From positions 1 through 64,000 of the forward strand of contig JBAUMZ010000089.1 of NCBI GenBank assembly GCA_049578985.1: a DNA stretch of 64,000 nucleotides, in the 5' to 3' direction. Both the position numbers and the translations under genes were made by a program. Origin of the DNA: TH5896 sp049578985 (GTDB taxonomy: Archaea; Thermoproteota; Nitrososphaeria; Nitrososphaerales; Nitrososphaeraceae). Below, in pieces: positions 43,460 through 52,936 of the stretch. Positions within the stretch are counted from its first letter, which is position 1, and each line of letters starts with the position of its first letter. Below the pieces are notes generated by a model. The model had not been told where the DNA came from, made no database searches, and was given only the letters and a program-made list of their open reading frames with translations.

Positions 43460-44428
43460 GTGAAAGTTAGCGATAAGAATGAGGGGCTTGGTGACAACAA
43501 TAAAGAGATGGAAATTAGAAATCCATTATATGCGTGGTCTAGAGTAGTAAGATTAAGGTTCGTACTATCATCGGTCATAGCAGTTATTTTAGGAGTATCC
43601 ATAGTCTACTATGAGACTGCACAGGTTGACATTTCATTCACTATACTCATTCTTGCAGGCGTAGTATTCCTGCATTTTAGCATTGATCTGTTGAATGACT
43701 ACTGGGATTACATAAAAGGGATAGACAAAATCACAAAACGAACAAAATTCAGTGGTGGAACAGGAGTATTGCCCAGCGGTCTTCTTAAGGCGAAGCATGT
43801 TTATGTAGTTGGCTTACTGTTCCTCGTTATGGGATCTCTTATCGGGATCTATTTCATTGTATTGAGAGGTCCAATAGTGGGAGTAATTCTAGGAATTGCT
43901 GTCTTTTCGGTTTACACCTATTCAAATAGGCTGGTTTACCGTGGACTCGGAGAAGCCTTTGTTGCCCTCAAAGGTGCTCTTATCGTGTTTGGCACTTTCT
44001 ACGTCCTGACAAATTCGGTCGAATTCATTCCTTTTTATAACGGCATAATACTGGGAGTGCTATCGGGTTGTGTTTTGTTCGTAACGTCATTCCCGGACTT
44101 TGACGCAGATAAGTCAAAGGGAAGAAGAACGCTTGCGATTAGCCTTGGCAAAGAGCGGGCATTAAAATTGTATCCAATTCTTCTTGTATCACCTTACATG
44201 TTGATCATTCTAGGGGTTTTGTTAAATCTGATTGTAATTTACTCATTAATCTGCTTCATTTCAATACCCTACCTATTCAAAGCAATAAACGGAATGAAGA
44301 AGGCAGGTCCGGAAGGACTGTTATCAGTCATGGAGTCTACTCTGGTGCTTGCTCGGATTACCGGGATGATGTTGATCGTTAGCTATCTGGTAGCTGCTCA
44401 TCCGCTCATAAAGCTCACTAATTTGTGA
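43460..44428 (+). CDS. UbiA/MenA-family prenyltransferase
   Basis: 322 aa, about eight or nine membrane helices, from a GTG start. The first Asp-rich motif is in DLLNDYWDYIKGIDK (about 73-87) and the second in SFPDFDADKSKGRRTLAI (about 210-227); both bind prenyl diphosphate through Mg. The NDYWDY form matches MenA-type enzymes that prenylate naphthoquinone precursors, while archaeal UbiA proteins also include geranylgeranyl and heme O variants. A role in menaquinone-type electron carrier synthesis is plausible but not proven from context. Confidence 0.85.
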   Translation: MKVSDKNEGLGDNNKEMEIRNPLYAWSRVVRLRFVLSSVIAVILGVSIVYYETAQVDISFTILILAGVVFLHFSIDLLNDYWDYIKGIDKITKRTKFSGGTGVLPSGLLKAKHVYVVGLLFLVMGSLIGIYFIVLRGPIVGVILGIAVFSVYTYSNRLVYRGLGEAFVALKGALIVFGTFYVLTNSVEFIPFYNGIILGVLSGCVLFVTSFPDFDADKSKGRRTLAISLGKERALKLYPILLVSPYMLIILGVLLNLIVIYSLICFISIPYLFKAINGMKKAGPEGLLSVMESTLVLARITGMMLIVSYLVAAHPLIKLTNL

Positions 44429-44465
44429 TTGAACTTGTAATTGAAGATTCTCGGCCTTGACAGGT

Positions 44466-45803
44466 TTAAACAATTGGGGGCCTTGCGAATATATTTTTTG
44501 GGTCCGAGTGGTATTCTACAGCCAACGCTGGGTCCTTTTGCCTCCCGGTAAGCACCCCTATTGCAATATCATCACTTTTTATCACCTCTTCTTCCCTTAA
44601 TATTTTGATGCCTGCAGGGACCGCGCCAGATGCCATTTCACAGTCAAATCCGTTCAGACCCACTACTGCCATGCCGTGACTCATCTTTCTATCGTCTACT
44701 TGTACTACTATTCCATTTGTAAATTCTATCGCTCGTAGAGCTTTAGCTATATTTGCAGGTTTTCCAATTTGTATCGCCGTAGCTCTAGTTTTGGGCAGTA
44801 ATGCCTTACTGTCCTTGTACGTGTAGTATCTCTCCAACAGAGTAGTATTGAAATTTCCAGCATTCCAAATAAGTTTTTGGCCTTCAAATTTCCCATTCAC
44901 TAGTTCATAAAACGCATTTGCACCCGTTGAATTCACAACAACTATCCGAGGGATCTTTCTAATCCAACCCCAATCATATAATTCCATTAGACATTTTCCA
45001 CAACTAGCAGTATTTCCCAGCGCTCCGCCAGGATATACAAGCCAGTCGGGCGGATTCCAGTCCAGGTTCTCTAAGATCCTGTATACTATTGTCTTTTGGC
45101 CTTCTAACCTAAAGGGATTCACAGAATTCACAGTGTATCCATTCTGGAGATTTACCTTTGCCAATGATTTATTGAGAGCATCATCAAAGTTTCCATCCAC
45201 CTGAATTACTTGGGCACCGAATTGGAAAGCTTGCCCCAGTTTTCCAGCTGCAATTTCTCCTTTTGGGATATAGACTTCACATCTCATATTTTCGTTGGCA
45301 GCGTACATAGCTGCCGAAGCGGAAGTATTTCCAGTGGATGCACAGATTATCAAGTTCACGCCAATGGCTTTCGCGTGCGTTATTGCAGTAGACATGCCAT
45401 TATCCTTAAATGATCCGCTTGGATTGTAGCCTTCCGGTTGTAGCAGGAGGCTGTCGTGTTTCAAATTGACGTATTCTGCAACCCTACTCATCCGGTACGG
45501 TTTTGAGAGTCTCCCTTCTGCCCCGTCGAGAGATACAAGTATTTTTGCGCACTCATCTAAGTCTTCTGTATCAATGCCGAGAAAGTTGATAAGATCACGA
45601 AAACGCCATACCCCACTTTCATTGTATATGTTTCCACCGTGATTTCTACGTGAGTAGAATACCTCTATCAACTCCTTTTTCGGTTTGTTGAGGTAGTTAA
45701 TATCTAACAAAGAATTGCAAGAACATGAATAAGCTTCGCTTAGGATATTGAAGGTTTTTCCACATTTTGGGTTAATGCATTTCTTTATCGCAATCTCTTT
45801 CAT
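44466..45803 (-). CDS. thrC: Threonine synthase
   Basis: 445 aa PLP enzyme that converts O-phosphohomoserine to threonine. An N-terminal zinc-ribbon-like stretch (C9, C14, C28, C30) precedes the catalytic domain. The PLP lysine is in NPSGSFKDNGMSTA; the phosphate-binding and structural motifs are CASTGNTSASAAMYAA, KLGQAFQFGAQVIQVDGNFDD and YPGGALGNTASCGK. It completes, with homoserine dehydrogenase at 20.9 kb, part of the aspartate pathway. The C-terminus is normal. It is divergent from the winged-helix/AsnB-like genes. Confidence 0.9.
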   Translation of the reverse strand: MKEIAIKKCINPKCGKTFNILSEAYSCSCNSLLDINYLNKPKKELIEVFYSRRNHGGNIYNESGVWRFRDLINFLGIDTEDLDECAKILVSLDGAEGRLSKPYRMSRVAEYVNLKHDSLLLQPEGYNPSGSFKDNGMSTAITHAKAIGVNLIICASTGNTSASAAMYAANENMRCEVYIPKGEIAAGKLGQAFQFGAQVIQVDGNFDDALNKSLAKVNLQNGYTVNSVNPFRLEGQKTIVYRILENLDWNPPDWLVYPGGALGNTASCGKCLMELYDWGWIRKIPRIVVVNSTGANAFYELVNGKFEGQKLIWNAGNFNTTLLERYYTYKDSKALLPKTRATAIQIGKPANIAKALRAIEFTNGIVVQVDDRKMSHGMAVVGLNGFDCEMASGAVPAGIKILREEEVIKSDDIAIGVLTGRQKDPALAVEYHSDPKNIFARPPIV

Positions 45804-46037
45804 GAATTTGAATTCATCCGAAGTTCATATAAATTGTATTTCTCTTCTTTAATGATTTGGATTGTCCGGCTCTATAAGCTGGAAATTTGTCACAGTATTC
45901 AAATTTTCGATGCCTGACCAAATTTTACATGGATGTAAGACAGATCTCAACAACGTAACGAATATCCGAACATATTGTCGTTATAATTTGTCAAACCATT
46001 TTTTATTCTATTACGCCGATTCAGGAATTGTCTACCG

Positions 46038-46361
46038 ATGAAGAACCGCTCAGATATTGAAGTTATGGCTTCAATTCTCCGCTCTGCAACTAGCAGTTGG
46101 GAATATAAGACAAGTATAATGAATATTGCTGCAATTTCACACTCACAGTTAATAAGGTATCTGGCCGTTGGAATAGAAAAGGGGCTGATTGAATATTCTG
46201 AAACAACTGGGCTGTATAAGACGACTAAATCAGGTGTGTTCTATCTCAGAAAATATGAGCAGATGGTGTCTATGCTTCCCTCAGTTCCTGAAATTCTAGA
46301 CTTTGAAACCGAGTCTAGTTCTCAGAAATCTCGAGATCATCTCTACAATAATGTGAGCTAA
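46038..46361 (+). CDS. Winged-helix DNA-binding protein (ArnR1-like), 107 aa
   Basis: A single winged helix spans about 5-75: IEVMASILRSATSSWEYKTS, IAAISHSQLIRYLAVGIEKGLIE and the wing YSETTGLYKTTKSGVFYLRKY. This is the ArnR1-type regulator domain common in Nitrososphaeria. A short C-terminal tail (SSSQKSRDHLYNN) is polar. It lies 94 nt ahead of the AsnB-like gene on the same strand, which it may regulate; that is an inference from proximity. Confidence 0.8.
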   Translation: MKNRSDIEVMASILRSATSSWEYKTSIMNIAAISHSQLIRYLAVGIEKGLIEYSETTGLYKTTKSGVFYLRKYEQMVSMLPSVPEILDFETESSSQKSRDHLYNNVS

Positions 46362-46455
46362 CCAAATGAAGCATTGATGATGCCAAATCCATATAAGGGC
46401 TAGATTTTCAATGCTAACTTCGAATGAGTGATATATAGACTGTCAATCTATTCTA

Positions 46456-47415
46456 TTGTACGTAAAGGATATGCTATGCAGGAGGTTAAAGGATTCACTT
46501 CGCTCTTCCATTTGGGATGAAATTTGTAATACCGTGCTTCTCTCAGGTGGACTAGATAGCACTATCATTACGGCCATTCGTAGGCCAGAGTACTCCATCA
46601 CTATTGGATTTGGTCCGGAGGCATCTGATTTGAAATATGCTGATGCAGCGGCTCTTAGATTTGTTCGAAAGAAGATAACAAGAATTCTTTCAACTCAGGA
46701 GTTGCTAGGAATAATCGATAAGGTAATCGTCGCTTTAAAAACATTTGACCCGATAACAATTAGGAACTCTGTTGTTCCTTATGCCGCTTTGGAAGTGGCT
46801 AATTCTAGTGGATTTAAATGCGTCTATACGGGTGACGGTGGTGACGAAATATTTGCTGGATATAATTTTTTGAAACGATATTTAGATAACCCATCACGTC
46901 TTGAAAGTGAAATTTACCGCTTAAGAGCAATTATGACGTTCCCGACGTTTAGCTTAGGGGAGAGTCTGAAGGTGAAAGTCATTGCGCCATTTCTTAATGA
47001 AAACGTAGTTCGTATAGCCGAATTGATTCCAATCTCAGACTTGGTTGGATTCTATAGAGATAAGGTTTGGGGTAAATTGGTCTTGCGGAGATGTTTTCGC
47101 TATGAATTAGGTGAAGAGATTTGTTGGAGAAAGAAACAAGCACAGGAAGAAGGGGCTGGCATTACTAGGATAAGACACATAATTGAAAATAGCTGCAATG
47201 ATTTTTCGTTTGCTGAAGGGGCACGTATGGCTAAGGGAAAAGGTGTAGTTGTAAGGGATAAGGAACACCTATATTACTTCAAATGCTTCACTCGCAATTT
47301 TTCGCTAGAAGAGAGGTGTGACTGTCCAGAATTGACCTGTTCTGGTTGTGGAAATTGCGTTTCCTTTCTATCAAATTACTGCGAACTTTGTGGGCAATTC
47401 CCTGTGACAAGGTGA
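46456..47415 (+). CDS. Asparagine-synthase-like ATP pyrophosphatase with C-terminal zinc-binding tail
   Basis: 319 aa from TTG 46456 (ATG 46471 also possible). The synthetase half of AsnB is present without any glutaminase domain: PP-loop LLSGGLDSTI (28-37) and GDGGDEIFAGYNF (126-138). The final ~40 residues carry eight cysteines (RCDCPELTCSGCGNC, then NYCELCG), which would form one or two zinc knuckles. That tail is not part of AsnB. The lack of an N-terminal Cys nucleophile means that it must use free ammonia or a carrier-bound amine. It may amidate or adenylate a protein, peptide or tRNA rather than aspartate. A TATA-like ATATATAG lies about 22 nt upstream of the TTG. Confidence 0.78.
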   Translation: MYVKDMLCRRLKDSLRSSIWDEICNTVLLSGGLDSTIITAIRRPEYSITIGFGPEASDLKYADAAALRFVRKKITRILSTQELLGIIDKVIVALKTFDPITIRNSVVPYAALEVANSSGFKCVYTGDGGDEIFAGYNFLKRYLDNPSRLESEIYRLRAIMTFPTFSLGESLKVKVIAPFLNENVVRIAELIPISDLVGFYRDKVWGKLVLRRCFRYELGEEICWRKKQAQEEGAGITRIRHIIENSCNDFSFAEGARMAKGKGVVVRDKEHLYYFKCFTRNFSLEERCDCPELTCSGCGNCVSFLSNYCELCGQFPVTR

Positions 47416-47459
47416 GCGAGAGCGAGATCCAGTCCTCAGAAAATCGAAAATACCATAAC

Positions 47460-47783
47460 TTAGCATTCCGAGGCAATATTAATTAACCTTTTCTTTATTC
47501 TAGAAATGGTTGGATAGCTATAGCCTTTCTCTCGATATATTTTTATCATCGATTTCCAATTTTTAATTCGACGTTTAGCTTGAATTATGGTTATCATGTG
47601 GGTTTCTCTCTTAACGATACTCTTTCTCCCAGGAAACAAATAGCCCCCAGAAATTGCCATAAATCTTCTATATGCAAATCTTAATCCGAACAGCAGCGCG
47701 GGGGCGGGTAGAAATTTAAGGTATTTGGATATCTCGGCGTACTCCTTATCTGATAGTTCAATATCCAGGATAATTTCTTTCAT
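47460..47783 (-). CDS. Hypothetical basic protein, 107 aa
   Basis: No family recognised. N-terminal acidic segment (EIILDIELSDKEYAEISKYL) and a hydrophobic middle (LPAPALLFGLRFAYRRFM) precede a strongly basic C-terminal half, where IKIYREKGYSYPTISRIKKRL resembles a helix-turn-helix. Possible DNA binding by the C-terminus is inferred. It is convergent with the AsnB-like gene, 44 nt away, and divergent from bioB. Confidence 0.5.
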   Translation of the reverse strand: MKEIILDIELSDKEYAEISKYLKFLPAPALLFGLRFAYRRFMAISGGYLFPGRKSIVKRETHMITIIQAKRRIKNWKSMIKIYREKGYSYPTISRIKKRLINIASEC

Positions 47784-47901
47784 TGAATTATTTACACTAG
47801 AAAATTATTAAAACCTTTCAAATTTCGTATTTTGAAATGTCTTGTCGTGTACAAATGAATCCGAAAGTTAATTATATCAATTCGTATTCTCCCTTAGATC
47901 G

Positions 47902-48879
47902 ATGGCGGACGACATTGAGTTTATAGCTGAAATGGAGAACAAAGTCAATTCGGGGACAGAAATACTACTTCAAGAAGCTCAGCGGCTCCTAAGTACAACT
48001 GACGTCCAAATTTTAGCGGAAACTGCTAATAGAATAGCCCGAAAATTTAGTAAGGATCAGATAGACGTGGAAATGCTCCTTAATGCAAAGTCTGGCAGTT
48101 GTCCGGAGGACTGTTCTTTCTGTGCTCAATCTTCATTTTATGAAAGCAAGATTATTAAATATCCACTACTTAAAAAAGAGATGATCCTAGGACGGGCTCA
48201 AAAAGCCAAGGAATCTGGCGCAAATAGCTTTTGTTTGGTATGTGCATACAGATCGCCACCTGAAAACGATTTTAATTATATATGTGATATAATACGATGT
48301 ATAAAGAAATATTTAGAGATTGATGTAAATGTTTCTTTAGGTTTCATGACCAAGGAACGGGCTAAACATTTGAAAATGATTGGAGTAAAGAGATATAATC
48401 ACAACCTAGAAACCTCCGAAACGTACTTTTCCCAAATATGTAGAACTCATGATTTTTCAGATAGAGTGAATACAGCACGCATAGTTAAAGAAGCCGGCCT
48501 TGAGCTATGTTGCGGTGGTATCATAGGCATGGGCGAAACCACAGACCAGAGGTTAGAACTTGCGTATTCTATCAGAGATTTATCCCCTGACGAGGTGCCA
48601 ATAAATATACTGATACCCAAACCAGGGACGCCTTTTGAAAGCCTTCATGGCGTTAGTCCTATCGATGCAATCAAAACAATCGCCGTATGGAGATTCTTAA
48701 TGCCAACCCCGGTTATCAAGATTGCTGCTGGAAGGGAAGCATATTTTAGAGGTGACGACAATTTAGCATTAATGGCTGGTGCGAACGGCATAATTACAGG
48801 AGGATATTTGACTACAAATGGTAACGAACCCAGTAGAGATTTACAAATGATTCAGGATATTGGTATCAACCAGGGGTAA
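47902..48879 (+). CDS. bioB: Biotin synthase (radical SAM)
   Basis: 325 aa. Inserts sulfur into dethiobiotin. The radical SAM cluster ligands are C67, C71 and C74 in SGSCPEDCSFCAQSS. The further BioB signatures FCLVCAYRSP, YNHNLETSETYF, CCGGIIGMGET and PINILIPKPGTPFE follow. The second [2Fe-2S] cluster ligands of the family are represented by Cys in those segments. The 3' end overlaps the start of bioF by 20 nt, indicating coupled translation. Confidence 0.96.
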   Translation: MADDIEFIAEMENKVNSGTEILLQEAQRLLSTTDVQILAETANRIARKFSKDQIDVEMLLNAKSGSCPEDCSFCAQSSFYESKIIKYPLLKKEMILGRAQKAKESGANSFCLVCAYRSPPENDFNYICDIIRCIKKYLEIDVNVSLGFMTKERAKHLKMIGVKRYNHNLETSETYFSQICRTHDFSDRVNTARIVKEAGLELCCGGIIGMGETTDQRLELAYSIRDLSPDEVPINILIPKPGTPFESLHGVSPIDAIKTIAVWRFLMPTPVIKIAAGREAYFRGDDNLALMAGANGIITGGYLTTNGNEPSRDLQMIQDIGINQG

Positions 48880-50059
48880 CCATTACGATTCTGTGAAAAA
48901 GGAACTGGACTACTTAAAATCTTGTAATCTTTACCGGCGCTTAAATATAGACGATAGTCTTAAGGGGTCAGTTAGAATTAGACATAACTATCAAGACGAT
49001 ATTTTGAACTTTTGCTCCAATGACTATCTGGGTATCTCAACCCACAAGAAAGTGGTGCAAACCACCAAGAAATCTCTAAAGCAGATTTCTCCCTGCAGCT
49101 CGAGGCTAATCACTGGAAATACTCCTGAATTGGAGCGTCTTGAGGATATGCTGGCTAATCACCGCAAGACTCAGACGGCATTGGTGTTTCCAACAGGGTA
49201 TATGGCAAATATTGGCACAATCACGGCGCTGGGGTGTAAGAATTGTGTCATCTTCAGTGACGAGCTTAACCACGCAAGCATAATAGATGGATGTCGATTA
49301 AGTGGTGCTGAAATTAGGGTTTACAGGCATAATGACATTCCTGATCTCGAACAGAAAATTGAGCTGAACAAGGGAGCCCCCAGAAAGATAGTGATCACCG
49401 AGGGGGTTTTTAGTATGGATGGAGACTTCGCAAATTTAAAAAAAATATGCGATATCTGTCATTCATATGGTGCGTTATTGATTGTGGATGACGCGCATGG
49501 TGATTTCATATTTGGAAGGCCGAGAAATCATTCCTACTCAGGAATTCCAGCTTATTGTGGCGTCAATTCGAAAGTCGATTTTCACATTAGCAGCCTTAGC
49601 AAAGCGTTAGGATGTTTTGGGGGGTACGTTGCCACCTCAAGACAAATGCGAGAACTATTGATAAACAGATCTAGACAGTTTATCTATACATCTTCTATCC
49701 CTAGCCACCTGTGTGTGTCAGCAATGACAGCTATGGGGATTGTAGAAAGAGGGCACTTGCAGAATAAATTATTCCAAAATATAGAGCTTCTCGGCGGAGA
49801 ACTTTGCAAGCTCGGTCTCATAGCTGACCTGCCTCGAACTCAAATTATCCCAATCTTGATAGGTTCCGAAAAAAATGCCATTAGGTTTTCTAATCTATTG
49901 TTGAGAAAGGGTATTTTAATCCAACCCATAAGATTCCCTACGGTCATGAAGGGTTCATCTAGAATTAGAATTAGCATGTCAGCCTTACACACTCTAGCTA
50001 ATATATGGAATGCAGTTGATGCTATTAGATATGCAGCCAACAAATTGAAATTGATCTAG
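48860..50059 (+). CDS. bioF: 8-amino-7-oxononanoate synthase
   Basis: 399 aa PLP enzyme that condenses pimeloyl thioester with alanine. Motifs are NFCSNDYLGIS, SPCSSRLITGNTPELERLE, FPTGYMANIGTITAL, SDELNHASIIDGCRLSGA, TEGVFSMDGD and VDDAHGDF; the PLP lysine is in SSLSKALGCFGGYVA. The open frame begins at a TTG within the bioB 3' end. Pimelate supply genes (bioC/H, bioI or bioW) are not in the window. Confidence 0.93.
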   Translation: MVSTRGNHYDSVKKELDYLKSCNLYRRLNIDDSLKGSVRIRHNYQDDILNFCSNDYLGISTHKKVVQTTKKSLKQISPCSSRLITGNTPELERLEDMLANHRKTQTALVFPTGYMANIGTITALGCKNCVIFSDELNHASIIDGCRLSGAEIRVYRHNDIPDLEQKIELNKGAPRKIVITEGVFSMDGDFANLKKICDICHSYGALLIVDDAHGDFIFGRPRNHSYSGIPAYCGVNSKVDFHISSLSKALGCFGGYVATSRQMRELLINRSRQFIYTSSIPSHLCVSAMTAMGIVERGHLQNKLFQNIELLGGELCKLGLIADLPRTQIIPILIGSEKNAIRFSNLLLRKGILIQPIRFPTVMKGSSRIRISMSALHTLANIWNAVDAIRYAANKLKLI

Positions 50060-50300
50060 GAGCATACTTCTTTTCATATTTCAGAATTCGAAATTAGAAA
50101 TACCGTTCAAGGAACAAACAGGTAGAAGTAAATTTATGGAAGGTAGATTTGAACAAAACAGTAATGAGTTGGAATTAGTAAAATTGAGTACTAATTCTCA
50201 AAAATTGCCGCTGACCGATCTTAGTCAGGAAATCGGATCCGACACCCAGTAATATTTCAAAAATTGAGTTTTGAAAGATGTTTTTACAGAGTTCATCTAT

Positions 50301-50993
50301 TTAGTTCCTGAAATCCAAAAGACCTTGGGCAATTAAATTTTCGATATTTTTTAGAGTGTAACTGTTACGAATTCTTGGGATTTCAATTACTCTCTTTACC
50401 CCCGTAAATGTAGAAAGCATTATTGGGAGACGGCGTTGTACTTTAGAAGTTTTTTCTGGGTTCTTATTGATGATTATTGCATCTACCCGAATTTTCCTAT
50501 TGAGGCAAGCTTGGAAAGTGAGTAGTGTATGGTTTATAGTGCCCAGTTTTGGTGATGTCACAATGATGACAGGAAATCCAACCATCTTAATAAAATCTAA
50601 GATAGTCTCCTTCCTAGAAATAGGCACCATAACCCCTCCTATTCCTTCCACCACAAGAAACTCATGTTGTCTTGATAGTCTTCGCAATTTTCTAGCTGCA
50701 AAACCTAAGTTGGGAGTAGGCCTTCCGCTCATTGTCGCCGCAAGAAAAGGTGCTGTTCCAATTTGATAGAAATAAGGATTTATCAAATCATAGGGATCAA
50801 CTACCTTGGCAGCACGAGAGAGTCTCCATGCATCTTCAGAACCGCACGTTGAGGAATATCGCTTGTACGACGTAGCAAATGGTTTCATTACTCCTACGTC
50901 AACGCCGTGTTCCTTTAGGACCTTCGCTATCGTGCAAGCTATGAATGTCTTTCCAATATTAGTATCGGTTCCAGTCACGAATAATCCCTTCAC
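50301..50993 (-). CDS. bioD: Dethiobiotin synthetase
   Basis: 230 aa. ATP-dependent ureido ring closure. P-loop FVTGTDTNIGKTFIA (5-19), the DAPA/Mg-contact KPFATSY segment, VEGIGGVMVPI near 115-125 and the adenine-binding INKNPEKTS end are all present. It is on the minus strand between bioF and bioA, divergent from bioA, with only 22 nt between its start and the TTG of the bioA frame. A divergent bidirectional promoter is therefore likely. Confidence 0.93.
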   Translation of the reverse strand: MKGLFVTGTDTNIGKTFIACTIAKVLKEHGVDVGVMKPFATSYKRYSSTCGSEDAWRLSRAAKVVDPYDLINPYFYQIGTAPFLAATMSGRPTPNLGFAARKLRRLSRQHEFLVVEGIGGVMVPISRKETILDFIKMVGFPVIIVTSPKLGTINHTLLTFQACLNRKIRVDAIIINKNPEKTSKVQRRLPIMLSTFTGVKRVIEIPRIRNSYTLKNIENLIAQGLLDFRN

Positions 50994-51015
50994 AGAAATT
51001 TAATAGTGATGGAGT

Positions 51016-52344
51016 TTGCTTTATTTCAATATGGCTCTTATGAGCAGACATCACATTTGGTATCCGTATGCAGATATGAACCAATGGGATAACACAACGA
51101 CCAAGATAATCACCAGGGGAAGAGGGTTCTATCTTATAGATTCAAAAGGTCGAAAGTACCTTGACGGTGTCGCAAGTATGTGGTGCAATGTTTGGGGCCA
51201 CGGAGAGAAAGAGATCATCAGAGAAATGAAAAAACAAATCGACTCTCTTCAACATTCTAGTCTATTCAGTATAGCAAATAAGCCATCCATAGAACTTTCC
51301 GTGGAACTATTAAAATTATCTAAAGGGATGGAACACATTTTCTACTCCGATAACGGTTCTACTGCAGTAGAAGTTTCAATGAAGATGGCCATTCAATACT
51401 TTAAGAATAAGGGCAGGCCGGAAAAGAGACATTTTGTCTCCCTTAAAAATGGCTATCACGGCGACACAATCGGGGCGATGTCAGTGGGGTATGTCCCCCG
51501 GTATTTTTCCGCCTACAGGCCACTACTGACACAGGTGACCCGACTCACTACGCCCTCCCTAAAGTTAGGCGAGCCTGTATCTGAATTAGATAAGATCCTT
51601 GAGGAAACCGAATCATGTCTTAAGAAAGTTTCCTCGAAGACCTGTGCAGTAGTAATGGAGAGCGGCGCTCAAATTGCAGGCGGGATAAGAATTTATCCAA
51701 AAGGTTATCAAAGGGGAATAGCTGAGTTATGCAGTAAATACGGAGTTCTTCTCATTTTGGATGAGATTGCCACAGGATTCGGAAGGCTTGGAAATATGAT
51801 AGAATATTTGAAACAAGATTCAATTCCAGATATCGTATGTTTCGGTAAGGCCTTGACTGCAGGATACACACCATTAGCGGTTACTCTAACGAACTCTGAA
51901 ATATTTCGATCGTACCTTGATACGGAAACTAAACTCTATCATGGCCACACATTTTGCGGACATCCTATCGGCTGCGCAACTGCCATTGCTAATTTGAAAC
52001 TGTATAGAAAAAGGGGTCTGATACGGGATATTTCTCTGAAATCAAGATACATTAGGATGAGGTTGCATGAGTTTCAGAATTCAGCAGCTGTAATCAATGT
52101 GCGACACAAAGGAATGCTTGCCGGCATAGATATTTCAAAACGAGGAATAGACGCAATAAGAAGGAAAACACACGAACCTGTTGATTCTTTCATTTTAAAG
52201 AATGCGCTAAACTCAGGAGTTTATTTAAGGCCGCTTGGGAAGACAATAGTCTTGATCCCTCCACTCGCCATTGACAGGAAAAATTTAGAGTACTTACTAA
52301 GCGTTATCGGCCTTATCATTAAGAAAGTTGAGCATTTAATCTAA
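51016..52344 (+). CDS. bioA: Adenosylmethionine--8-amino-7-oxononanoate aminotransferase
   Basis: Class III PLP aminotransferase. The open frame starts with TTG at 51016; ATG at 51031 (MALMSRHHIWYPYADM) fits the family start better. Motifs are HHIWYPYADMNQWD, GVASMWCNVWGHGEKE, YSDNGSTAVEVSMKMA, NGYHGDTIGAMSVG, DEIATGFGR, PLP lysine in CFGKALTAGYTPLAVT, and YHGHTFCGHPIGCA. The product diaminopelargonate feeds BioD. With bioB, bioF and bioD it completes the late biotin pathway. Confidence 0.95.
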   Translation: MLYFNMALMSRHHIWYPYADMNQWDNTTTKIITRGRGFYLIDSKGRKYLDGVASMWCNVWGHGEKEIIREMKKQIDSLQHSSLFSIANKPSIELSVELLKLSKGMEHIFYSDNGSTAVEVSMKMAIQYFKNKGRPEKRHFVSLKNGYHGDTIGAMSVGYVPRYFSAYRPLLTQVTRLTTPSLKLGEPVSELDKILEETESCLKKVSSKTCAVVMESGAQIAGGIRIYPKGYQRGIAELCSKYGVLLILDEIATGFGRLGNMIEYLKQDSIPDIVCFGKALTAGYTPLAVTLTNSEIFRSYLDTETKLYHGHTFCGHPIGCATAIANLKLYRKRGLIRDISLKSRYIRMRLHEFQNSAAVINVRHKGMLAGIDISKRGIDAIRRKTHEPVDSFILKNALNSGVYLRPLGKTIVLIPPLAIDRKNLEYLLSVIGLIIKKVEHLI

Positions 52345-52345
52345 A

Positions 52346-52936
52346 CTACTGGATTTGTCGTAATTCCTTATACAAAGTTGCTTTTGAAATCCCTAGATCC
52401 TTTGCAATTTTAGAACGAGGAGTGTTGTCGGCAAGTAATTTGACTAGTATGTTCTTATCTATCATTACTTGAGGCCTTCCAATACTTTTGCCGGATTCCT
52501 TAGCCCTCTTCATACCATCTTTGGTTCGTTGGACCAGCATTTCTCGCTCCCTTTCTGCAACCCAAGTGAGGATGCCGATCATCAGCTTTCTGACACTTGG
52601 TTCCGTGCTTTGAAGGAAAGTTTCCCTTGGCGAACAAGAAATCAAGGGAGCATATTCTTCAATCGCTTTAATCGCGTCAAGCGTATCCCAGAAGGTTCTC
52701 CCGACCCTGGAAAGTTCATATACTAATACGGCATCTACGGAATCTGTCTTAATGATCTCAAGCATATCCCTGAAAGCATGCCTCCGAATTGCGGGTATCC
52801 TACCACTTACCGACGAATCTTCAAAATACGAAAGTATGTCAAAATCATGGTCTGAAGCCCATTTATCTAAAACAAGTTTCTGATTCATAACGGTCTGTTC
52901 CTCAGTACTTACCCTTAGGTAGGCGAAGGCGTACAT
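52346..52936 (-). CDS. Serine recombinase (resolvase/invertase family)
   Basis: 196 aa. Catalytic domain with nucleophile Ser10 in AYLRVSTEEQ, then the family's acidic and Arg-rich core (YFEDSSVSGRIP, VYELSRVGRTFWD) and the long E helix (LTWVAEREREMLVQRTKDGMKRA). A C-terminal helix-turn-helix (LADNTPRSKIAKDLGISKATLYKEL) reads like the Hin/Gin DNA-binding domain. It ends just after the bioA stop on the opposite strand. No inverted repeats, partner transposase or cargo genes are visible, so it is a solitary recombinase, perhaps a relic of an element that used the nearby tRNA-Asn gene. Confidence 0.9.
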   Translation of the reverse strand: MYAFAYLRVSTEEQTVMNQKLVLDKWASDHDFDILSYFEDSSVSGRIPAIRRHAFRDMLEIIKTDSVDAVLVYELSRVGRTFWDTLDAIKAIEEYAPLISCSPRETFLQSTEPSVRKLMIGILTWVAEREREMLVQRTKDGMKRAKESGKSIGRPQVMIDKNILVKLLADNTPRSKIAKDLGISKATLYKELRQIQ

